Below, piece after piece: positions 56,911 to 64,000 of a stretch of DNA of 64,000 bases (its first letter is position 1; each line of letters begins with the position of its first letter). The DNA lies in NCBI RefSeq assembly GCF_034119865.1, contig NZ_CP139421.1:1860001-1924000 (forward strand), given 5' to 3'. This DNA comes from Algoriphagus sp. NG3. Lineage in GTDB: Bacteria > Bacteroidota > Bacteroidia > Cytophagales > Cyclobacteriaceae. Made by a program: the position numbers and the translations under genes. The notes beneath the pieces were generated by a model. It saw nothing but the letters and a program-made list of their open reading frames with translations. It was not told the origin of the DNA and made no database searches.

Positions 56911-58151
56911 TCCTTACCAGTTTTCCAGACGTTCCCGGAATTATCCTCTCCTTCAAGAACCAGTTTAAAGCGTTCTTTCTCCGCTAATTCTTTAGGTAAT
57001 TTAAATTTACCCCAACCCACTGGAATTTTATCGATCCAGGAAATGGAATCCGGTTCGCCTGACAACCTAAATTTGTTGCTTTCCGAAAACCCGATTTTCA
57101 CCTCTCCTTCGCTGTCATATGGCTCCCATTTTAATAGAGTCTCGGATCCTTCCTCGCCCAGTGTGACCTGAGAGAAAGAGATTTGCCCTATCAACGGAAT
57201 ACCGTCCCATTCATACCTGTGTATTGCAGGCACCTCCAAATCAAGGTATCTGAAAATCGTCGGAGCAATATCGACCATGCTCGCCTTACCGCTTTTAAAA
57301 TAAGGGTTTAAATCCTTAAGATTCGTAACCATCCAAATCCCCCTCTCCCGTTCGGTTTGCCCGCCATGTTCTCTTCCGTCTTGTGCACTTCTTCCATGGT
57401 CAGTAGTGACCAGGATCATCCAGTCTTCCGAATGGTGTTTTTCCCTGTATTTAATTGCCTCCCACAATCTTCCTACCTGTCTATCCGAATAGGTAATAGC
57501 CAAATCTGTTTCCGGTCCGTCACCAAATCGGTGGCCGATGTCATCGGTATATTGCAGGTACACCCAAGAGAGATCCGGGCCTTCTGTTTTTATCACATGA
57601 GCAGCTTCATAGGATACATAATTATCAATATTCAGGATAAAACGGCCCAAGCTATCATGTGGAAAAGCAATTGTATCCTTTTCAAATCCATCAAAAGACC
57701 AATCCATCTGCAGGTAATTTGTCTGAGGCAATCCCGTCCCGATCAGCTTGGTGCGATTGTCCAGCCAAGTGGAAAATACAGCAAGCTTTGAAGCGGGTTT
57801 GATCTCCCTGAAAATTCTAAATACGGTCCAATAATTATAGTTTGGGTTTCTTATGCTGTTTCCTTTCACATTATGCTTATTGACCCAGGTACCTGTCAAC
57901 AAGCTGTTATATCCAACAGCAGAAATAGTAGGAGTTTCTGTATAAGTCCCTGGAATCCCCCCTGTAAATGCTCTAGCATACCCTCCTACCTTGGAGATTT
58001 CATCCAAATTAGGAGTCGCCACCCGTTCCAAATTATCAGGTGTGATCCCATCGAGGATTACGAAGAGAACTTTTTTAGATCTGATTTCCTGGGCAGGAAC
58101 ATGAACATTGAAGGCTAGTAAGAAACAGAAAATCAGGAATATTTTTTTCAT
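56907..58151 (-). CDS. Exported alkaline-phosphatase superfamily phosphodiesterase
   Basis: The 414-aa protein has a signal peptide (1-20). The alkaline phosphatase/NPP-type metal sites follow: VLFVILDGITPDNL (Asp), TYTETPTIS (candidate Thr nucleophile), YLQYTDDIGHRFG (Asp, His), MILVTTDHGRS (Asp, His) and GREHGGQTERERG (His). These are the binuclear zinc ligands in order. It acts in the periplasm or on the surface on a phosphate or sulfate ester. It is encoded after SusC and SusD genes and coupled to the small membrane gene, which suggests that the locus takes up a phosphorylated or sulfated compound (inference). Confidence 0.9.
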   Translation of the reverse strand: MKKIFLIFCFLLAFNVHVPAQEIRSKKVLFVILDGITPDNLERVATPNLDEISKVGGYARAFTGGIPGTYTETPTISAVGYNSLLTGTWVNKHNVKGNSIRNPNYNYWTVFRIFREIKPASKLAVFSTWLDNRTKLIGTGLPQTNYLQMDWSFDGFEKDTIAFPHDSLGRFILNIDNYVSYEAAHVIKTEGPDLSWVYLQYTDDIGHRFGDGPETDLAITYSDRQVGRLWEAIKYREKHHSEDWMILVTTDHGRSAQDGREHGGQTERERGIWMVTNLKDLNPYFKSGKASMVDIAPTIFRYLDLEVPAIHRYEWDGIPLIGQISFSQVTLGEEGSETLLKWEPYDSEGEVKIGFSESNKFRLSGEPDSISWIDKIPVGWGKFKLPKELAEKERFKLVLEGEDNSGNVWKTGKE

Positions 58152-58392
58152 AAATTAAAGTCAAATGCCAAAGCCCAACCTGTTAGGGAAGAGCTATGGC
58201 AGGGGTTGAACCCGAAATATGCATTAGCAATTCTAGTACAGCCATTAATTGCTTCCAAATCAGTCATTATATTGCTGTTTTCAACTTCACCATAGCGGTG
58301 CTATGCCTCAGTTTCCAAACAGCCTGATTTTCTTGCAATTAATGCCTTCATAACGAAACCTAATGCATAAGCCGGGTTGGATCAAGTTAAGG

Positions 58393-59850
58393 TTAAGGCC
58401 TGATAATCCAGGGCAATGAGTTTATATCATCTTCACCACCAAACTGTCTATCCAAAGCTTGGTTGAGATTTTCAAGGTTCAACTGGATTTCGGATTGTGG
58501 ATACATCCATCTCTTTGGGATACCACCTGAATTAATTATTTCATCACTCAGGCTGAATACTGGAATCCCTGTTCTCCGCTGATTGTAAAATGGTTCCCAG
58601 CCAGAGTTCATAAAAAAGGCTGTATGCTTTTCGGTTAGGATTTTTTCAATCGGATTTGAATTCCCAAGTTCAACGGATTGCTGTGATAAATACTGTTCAG
58701 CTTCAGTCAGAGTAATCCCGTTAAACAACATGGAACCTATGATGGCATTTTTATAGTGTTCTTCGGCACTGGAAGAAATCCATTGCCGTACAGAGGCCTC
58801 TGCAAGTGTAAACTCCAACTCCGCATATCCCATCAATAAAGAGGGCTGATTGATAGGATCACTGTGGTACCTGGAATCAATAGGTGAGCCAGTTCCTTCC
58901 AGCAGGAGATTAGTATTGGTCGAAAGAGGATCCGCTCCACCTAATCCAGAATAGGCTGACAAATCAGAGTCCGGTAGATTTCTTCCGTTTATTTCCTTAT
59001 CCGCAAAAACAAATAATCTGGGATCATTCAAGCTCTTTAGTCTGTCAACAAAGGACTTTTCCATATAGTATGCTGTCCGAAGTTCATTGCTGTTGAAGGT
59101 TGGATACCGGTTTCCTTCAATATCAACATAATTCAGAGCACCATTATCCGCATTGGATTCCATTAAGGGATACTGTGTCGGGTTGGAGAAAATGGAATTG
59201 AATTTCCCCTTAACATCCAAATCCGCATCATTTTCTCTGAGCGAAAGACTCATCAAAACCCTCAGATGAAATGAATTGATTAATCTCTTCCATTTCAGAT
59301 AATCCCCGTCATAGATGATATCACCTAAAATCTCACCTGAATCCGGCCCCATCAACTGATTTGCCTGATCGAGATCGGCTAAAACCGCCTGGAAAACCCG
59401 CTCTTGGGAATCATAAACAGGCGTAAAATTCCCCTCACTCCCCAATACCGCCTCACTTGCGGGTATATCTCCAAACACATTGGTCAATTCAACCAGATAA
59501 TAGGCTCTAAAGAAAAGCGCAATCGCCCGGTAACTGGCATTGTCTTTTCGCTCTGCCTCCTCAAAAAGTTTACTTACTTGTCGAAGTTGGTTATAATCGT
59601 CAAATGAAGCACGCTGCCAACCATAATATTGGTTTTCACTTACACTATTGGTGTAGATTAACTGTCTTGATGCCAATGCCGCACCGAGTGAAACACTGCT
59701 GAAAGCATTGGTTTCTATTTGAGTCAATATCAGGCTTGGTTCTGCCTGTACAGGGCGGTTTGGATCCAGTTGAAGGTCCTCAAAGCTTTCACAGGAAGCT
59801 AAGGAAAAACCAAGCATTCCCAATAAGTATATTTTTGATACTAGTTTCAT
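58393..59850 (-). CDS. SusD/RagB family lipoprotein (locus 2)
   Basis: The 485-aa lipoprotein begins MKLVSKIYLLGMLGFSLASCESF and has ILTQIETNAFSSVSLG, YRAIALFFRAYYLVELTNVFGDIPASEA (TPR helices) and MGYAELEFTLAEASVRQW. It ends with a SusD-like FYNQRRTGIP region. This is the SusD-like (RagB) type found with RagA transporters. It forms the lid of the transporter encoded by the upstream gene 59977-63105, with a 126-bp gap between. No sigma/anti-sigma pair accompanies it; a TetR gene is divergent instead. Confidence 0.92.
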   Translation of the reverse strand: MKLVSKIYLLGMLGFSLASCESFEDLQLDPNRPVQAEPSLILTQIETNAFSSVSLGAALASRQLIYTNSVSENQYYGWQRASFDDYNQLRQVSKLFEEAERKDNASYRAIALFFRAYYLVELTNVFGDIPASEAVLGSEGNFTPVYDSQERVFQAVLADLDQANQLMGPDSGEILGDIIYDGDYLKWKRLINSFHLRVLMSLSLRENDADLDVKGKFNSIFSNPTQYPLMESNADNGALNYVDIEGNRYPTFNSNELRTAYYMEKSFVDRLKSLNDPRLFVFADKEINGRNLPDSDLSAYSGLGGADPLSTNTNLLLEGTGSPIDSRYHSDPINQPSLLMGYAELEFTLAEASVRQWISSSAEEHYKNAIIGSMLFNGITLTEAEQYLSQQSVELGNSNPIEKILTEKHTAFFMNSGWEPFYNQRRTGIPVFSLSDEIINSGGIPKRWMYPQSEIQLNLENLNQALDRQFGGEDDINSLPWIIRP

Positions 59851-59976
59851 AATGTTTTAGTTTGGTGTTTTTTACCATATAAAACCGAGAACCGGATCCC
59901 CTCTTTCAGACAAATCCTAATTTCACTTGAGAGAGGAATCATACATCCTGATTTTAATGTTCTTTGGGGTGGTTGT

Positions 59977-62900
59977 TTAAAACTCAAGGTTGATATTGAA
60001 TCCTATGTTTCTGACAGAAGGAGTTTGAAGATTGTCCACTCCGGAATCAGGATCAATGTTTTCCACATTTGACCATAGAAGCAGATTTCTACCTACCAGA
60101 GAGATATTTGCAGAATTCAGGAAAGACCTGGACAAAATCTGCTGCGGTATTTGATAGGAGATAGACAGTTCTCTTAGCTTCACGTAGCTCGCGTCAAAGT
60201 AATGTGTCAGATCCGCATTGAGGGTGGTTTTGTTCCATGCGATGTAATTGATAGCCCGTTCATTCTCAGCATAAGTCCGGGTGTCGTTTACGATAGTACC
60301 GAAATCATCATATTCCACAGTACCCCCTGTGACTACTACACCTTTGGCCACATAAGTATCCAAGCCTTCGTTAGCGTCGTCCCTGAATTGATTGACTGTA
60401 CCTGGATGGGTCCCTCCCCACCACATTTTCTCCGAGGTTGTAGAATAAATCGTCCCTCCTGATCTTCCATCAAACGAAAATCCGAGGCTAAGCCCTTTAT
60501 ATGTAAACCTGTTTTGGATTCCGAAGATAAAATCAGGGTTGCTGAAGCCCATGCTTCGTTGGAAAGGATCACGAATCGGAAATCCGTTTGCTCCGATGAT
60601 CAATTCTCCTTCTGGGGTCCGCTGATATTGACTGGATGAAAACAACTGGTCTGTCCGGTCTCCGACTACCAAATTCCCAAAGCGGTCAGTGCCATCAAAA
60701 CTTTCGCTCAAGACCCTTTTATAGGTACTGAAGTTAAGGTTGACTTCCCATACAAAGTCATTCTTTTGAATTGGAAGCGCATTGAACATGACTTCAAAAC
60801 CAGTTCTTTTGAATTCCGCACCGTTTTCCAGTCGTGAGGAATACCCTGAAGCCTCCGATACCGGAACTGAAATCAGATTATTATAATCCCTGATTTGGTA
60901 ATAGGTCAGATCCACTCCCATTCGACCACCGAAAAAGCGGCTATCCAATCCGATCTCATAGCTATCGGAAGTTTCAGGCCGGATATCAGGATTTATCAGA
61001 GAAGCCGGAAAAAACAGGGAAGGATTTCCATCCCAGTTAGTGCCCGTGCTATATGCCTGAATATGGCTGTAAGGGTTTGAAGGAAGGTTAGGGGTTGAAG
61101 AAATTCGACCATCAGCTACCTGGGACCAACTCATTCTGATTTTTGCGAAATCCCAGAAGGAAGGCATATCCATGAAATCAGAAACTGTAGTTGCCAATCC
61201 GACTGAAGGATAAAAGAATGAATTGTTTTCAATCGGTAAAGTGGATACCCAGTCATTTCTGCCCGTGATGGTAAGAAAAACCGCATTCATGAAATCAATG
61301 TCAACCGACCCGTAAGCCGAATTGATTTTCTCCTTGGTCAGGCTATTGCCACCTGCCAGCGGTTGTTCAGAATTGGCCAAGTTATAGAAATTAGGAATGG
61401 CAAGTCCATCCGTATTGATGCTTTCAGATCTGAATCGAACAAAGCGATTAGCCACCCCAACATTGGAATCAATCCCCCAGTTCTTACCGATTCTCTTGGA
61501 ATAATTGAGGATCAGATCCGTATTCATATTGATTTGGGCAGAATTATAGATGTAAAAATTCCCTCTGGAAACCCGCCCGTATTTCACATAGCTTTTTGGT
61601 TCTTTATCCGTTCTGTCCAGTGCGTAATTGTTCATCCCTGTTCTTGCAGTGAGTATAAGATCAGGGGTAATCTGATAGTCAAATTTCACCTGTCCGAAAG
61701 TATTGTCCTTATAGTATCCTCTCTGGTATTCATAAGCCTGGAAGTAAGGATTATTGTAGTAGGTATTGTTGAAATGTTTTTGCTGAAAGCCTTCCTGTCC
61801 TTCTACCCAATAATCACGCAGATCCCTGACATCCACATCTACCCCTGTCCATAGCACCAGGTTATACAGGTAGTTTTCCGGACCATATGGAGTCTCGGGG
61901 AAATTGTCCGTGTATTGTCTATTATAGGTCAAGGAGGCATCTGTGGACAGTTTATCTGAAATTTTGTACCCTCCTGATACAGAGAAGGAAGTGTTATTGA
62001 GATCGGTATTTGGAACCAAGCCCTTCTGATAAACATGGGATCCTGAAATCCTGAAATTCCCGTTTTCAGTTCCACTGGTAATGTTAAAATTATTGGTAGA
62101 GATTAATCCTTTTTGAAAGAAATTCTGGATATTATTCTCGCCTCTGGAAATAAACGGAATAGGGATACGCTCTCCTGTGGCTGGATCAACTGGGCTGTTG
62201 TATTGAGGTAATTCCACAAACCCACTGGCCGTATTGGGGTCAGGTTGATTTAGTTTTGGCCCCCAAATCCAACCAAAACCCTCAGTGCCCCGGCCAGAAC
62301 CATCGATATACCCATAGCGTCCATTGTCACCGTTTCCATAGACGGTTTGAACTTCCGGAACTACCAAATAACTTGGCTGGAATAGGGTACTGGAATTTAC
62401 TTCCACTTTGGTTCCCATTCCTCCCCGTTTCGTCGTGATCATCAGTGCCCCATTCCTTCCGATTGCACCATATAATGCAGAAGCCGTGGCACCTTTCAAG
62501 ACGTTGATCGATTCTACATCATCCGCATTTATTTTCCAATAATCATTGTCAGTGCTCGGAATCCCGTCAATAACAATCAAAGGTCTGGCACCGCGAAGTG
62601 AAATTTGAGGATCCTGGAACAAAGCCGTGGAGTTGTTTACCTGTAGTCCCGCAATCTGTCCTGTCAGTGAATTAATCAGATTAGGTTCCCTGGCTTTCAT
62701 AAGCCTGTCTCCATCTACCTCCTGCACCGCATAGCCCAGGGATTTGACATTTTTCTCCACCCCCAGTGCGGTCACGACCACCCCATTAAGATCAGTCACA
62801 GAAGGAAAAAGCTTTACCTCTAAAGAAGACATTCCCTGTACTATTACCTCCTGACTTTGATAACCGATATAGGAAAAAACCAAAACAGCTCCCTGCTTAG

Positions 62901-63105
62901 CATCAAGACTGAACTTGCCATCCAGATCAGTGACAGTACCTGTCAAGGTCCCCTTCAATAATATGCTAACACCAGGAACTGGTTCCGATTGCTCGTCCAG
63001 TACCACTCCACTGACCTGACCTTGTGCCCAAGCCGTCATGCTCAATGACAATGCTATAAAAAGCAAGCAAAAGCACTTGATGATAAAACAGTAACCATTT
63101 TTCAT
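59977..63105 (-). CDS. SusC/RagA family TonB-dependent transporter (locus 2)
   Basis: The 1042-aa protein starts with a signal ending near WAQG, followed by a carboxypeptidase-like domain (GQVSGVVLDEQSEPVPGVSILLKGTLTGTVTDLDGKF), a plug (ISLRGARPLIVIDGIPSTDND, GATASALYGAIGRNGALMI) and a 22-strand-type barrel ending in NINLEF. No STN domain is present, so it does not signal through FecR. It imports a ligand caught by the SusD partner, powered by TonB. A TetR gene is transcribed away from it. The phosphoesterase in the locus hints at an ester substrate (inference). Confidence 0.95.
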   Translation of the reverse strand: MKNGYCFIIKCFCLLFIALSLSMTAWAQGQVSGVVLDEQSEPVPGVSILLKGTLTGTVTDLDGKFSLDAKQGAVLVFSYIGYQSQEVIVQGMSSLEVKLFPSVTDLNGVVVTALGVEKNVKSLGYAVQEVDGDRLMKAREPNLINSLTGQIAGLQVNNSTALFQDPQISLRGARPLIVIDGIPSTDNDYWKINADDVESINVLKGATASALYGAIGRNGALMITTKRGGMGTKVEVNSSTLFQPSYLVVPEVQTVYGNGDNGRYGYIDGSGRGTEGFGWIWGPKLNQPDPNTASGFVELPQYNSPVDPATGERIPIPFISRGENNIQNFFQKGLISTNNFNITSGTENGNFRISGSHVYQKGLVPNTDLNNTSFSVSGGYKISDKLSTDASLTYNRQYTDNFPETPYGPENYLYNLVLWTGVDVDVRDLRDYWVEGQEGFQQKHFNNTYYNNPYFQAYEYQRGYYKDNTFGQVKFDYQITPDLILTARTGMNNYALDRTDKEPKSYVKYGRVSRGNFYIYNSAQINMNTDLILNYSKRIGKNWGIDSNVGVANRFVRFRSESINTDGLAIPNFYNLANSEQPLAGGNSLTKEKINSAYGSVDIDFMNAVFLTITGRNDWVSTLPIENNSFFYPSVGLATTVSDFMDMPSFWDFAKIRMSWSQVADGRISSTPNLPSNPYSHIQAYSTGTNWDGNPSLFFPASLINPDIRPETSDSYEIGLDSRFFGGRMGVDLTYYQIRDYNNLISVPVSEASGYSSRLENGAEFKRTGFEVMFNALPIQKNDFVWEVNLNFSTYKRVLSESFDGTDRFGNLVVGDRTDQLFSSSQYQRTPEGELIIGANGFPIRDPFQRSMGFSNPDFIFGIQNRFTYKGLSLGFSFDGRSGGTIYSTTSEKMWWGGTHPGTVNQFRDDANEGLDTYVAKGVVVTGGTVEYDDFGTIVNDTRTYAENERAINYIAWNKTTLNADLTHYFDASYVKLRELSISYQIPQQILSRSFLNSANISLVGRNLLLWSNVENIDPDSGVDNLQTPSVRNIGFNINLEF

Positions 63106-63220
63106 AAAGAAGAAATTTAGATTTGAGAATCCCCAAAATTCCTTTTCACTTGTGACTTAATGTCCCACTTTAAATTAACATTATGTGAATTTAATAGTCA
63201 AATAATTATTTAAATATTAA

Positions 63221-63245
63221 TTCAATTTATTGAACAATTATTCAA
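63221..63245. promoter_or_regulatory. Overlapping inverted repeats between SusC and TetR genes
   Basis: TTCAA-TTTA-TTGAA (63221-63234) overlaps TTGAA-CAATTA-TTCAA (63230-63245). They lie 38 bp before the tetR ATG in the divergent promoter region, where a TetR operator is expected. The region is AT-rich, so some chance symmetry is possible. Confidence 0.5.
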
Positions 63246-63282
63246 CACCCAATTACTTATACTTGCACTTTTAAAAATACCC

Positions 63283-63882
63283 ATGGCACTAACCAGCATT
63301 ACTGAAATCCGAAGGCAGGAAATCCTCAAGGCATTTTACCAAACCGCTCAAGAAGAAGGACTTGAAAACACTTCCCTGGCGAAAATTGCCAAAATCCTGG
63401 ATGTCCAACCGAGCTTGATTGTACATTATTTCAAAAACAAAGAGGAATTGCTTTCGGCTTTAATCGATTACTGTCTGGAAAAGTACTCGCTCATTTTTGA
63501 GCAGGAATTCTCAAAACCAGGTGAACCGCGAAAGAAAATCAAGATCCTAATAGAGCGGTTGTTTTCAAAAGATTGGAATGAGCTATTTGATGATGGGGTA
63601 TTTTACAGTTGCTATGCGCTGATTTTCAGAAGTGTAGAAATCAGAGAAAAGTTTAAAATTCTCCATGAAGGATTAAGGTCTAACCTGACGAGCATCATCC
63701 AGCAATATCTGACTGAAGTAGGACAGGACGCTCAACTTGCAGAGACTATATCCCATCAGATTTTTATTTTGGTCGATGGGAGCTATTACTTTATCAATAT
63801 GATCCCTGACAAAAAAGAACAGGAATTTCATTTAAACACTGCAAAAAAACTGGCCCAAACTCTGTTGGGTTTAGAAAAGTAA
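63283..63882 (+). CDS. TetR/AcrR family regulator
   Basis: The 199-aa protein has the N-terminal TetR HTH (residues about 10-60): RRQEILKAFYQTAQEEGLENTSLAKIAKILDVQPSLIVHYFKNKEELLSALIDY. The helical ligand-binding domain follows. It is divergent from the SusC/SusD locus, with inverted repeats between them, so it probably controls that locus and itself. The effector is unknown. Confidence 0.93.
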   Translation: MALTSITEIRRQEILKAFYQTAQEEGLENTSLAKIAKILDVQPSLIVHYFKNKEELLSALIDYCLEKYSLIFEQEFSKPGEPRKKIKILIERLFSKDWNELFDDGVFYSCYALIFRSVEIREKFKILHEGLRSNLTSIIQQYLTEVGQDAQLAETISHQIFILVDGSYYFINMIPDKKEQEFHLNTAKKLAQTLLGLEK

Positions 63883-64000
63883 TTTAAATAGCTAATGCCA
63901 CCTCCTCTTATTAGTATAACTCAATAGACTAATAATAGATTGGTTCAAAGGGTGCGCTCCATCAAGAGAGCTTTCGGAATCCCCTGTGAGAGGCTTAAGG
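63883..64000. other. Window end with possible group II intron-like sequence
   Basis: After the tetR stop nothing coding is seen. From 63952 the sequence GTGCGCTCC...CCCCTGTGAGAGGCTTAAGG begins like a group II intron 5' end (GTGCG). It shares the GAGAGGCTTA motif with the remnant at 51463-51540. The window stops before it can be tested. Confidence 0.25.

Overview
The window comes from a Bacteroidota chromosome, most likely a Cytophagales/Cyclobacteriaceae-type marine bacterium (inference). The evidence is two SusC/SusD systems, an ECF sigma/FecR pair, PKD-like and DUF4843 lipoproteins, a PorP/SprF protein, a type IX secretion substrate with a CHU_C-type C-terminus, and -7 boxes of the form TAnnTTTG. 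GC content is moderate, about 40-45% by eye, and lower around 51.6-55.3 kb.

Layout. 0-10 kb: the start of a DUF4625 lipoprotein; an ECF sigma/77-aa/CmpX-like channel operon; a sensor-less hybrid kinase; a LytS/LytTR two-component pair placed directly behind a MITE-like element; a SulP transporter; and Hsp20 behind a sigma-54-like promoter. 9.4-25.7 kb: a co-directional minus-strand block reading phage tail-collar protein, a 50-aa ORF, a periplasmic-binding-protein-like protein without signal peptide, a formyltransferase, a 4074-aa T9SS adhesin with 20 tandem 71-aa MBG repeats, and PorP/SprF. 25.7-27.1 kb: non-coding or decayed DNA. 27.1-32.6 kb: cupin, YceI, a GMC oxidoreductase with its subunit-3 partner, and a small lipoprotein. 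32.7-33 kb: tRNA-Pro preceded by a decayed tRNA-like copy.

33.5-45.4 kb: an ECF sigma/FecR/SusC/SusD/DUF4843/PKD-like/serine protease/TlpA locus on the minus strand. Its SusC is broken by one in-frame TGA. Two of its intercistronic leaders are homologous, and one of them carries a clean 20-bp palindrome insertion. 46.1-51.2 kb: a plus-strand regulator/SDR cluster (Crp-SDR, Crp-SDR, SDR-AraC) with matching palindromes after both crp genes. 51.3-55.3 kb: an accessory patch holding a RadC remnant, a probable group II intron remnant, AraC, a small membrane protein, a hydrolase, a VOC protein, and overlapping AraC and SDR remnants. 55.3-63.9 kb: a second SusC/SusD locus with a phosphoesterase, a small membrane protein and a DUF4625 lipoprotein, divergent from a TetR regulator.

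The strongest candidates for undescribed biology are the tail-collar/small-peptide/binding-protein/formyltransferase/giant-adhesin block, the mobile short palindromes (one with a paralogous empty site), and the Crp-SDR modules with their predicted operators. All assignments are by reading motifs; no database search was run.
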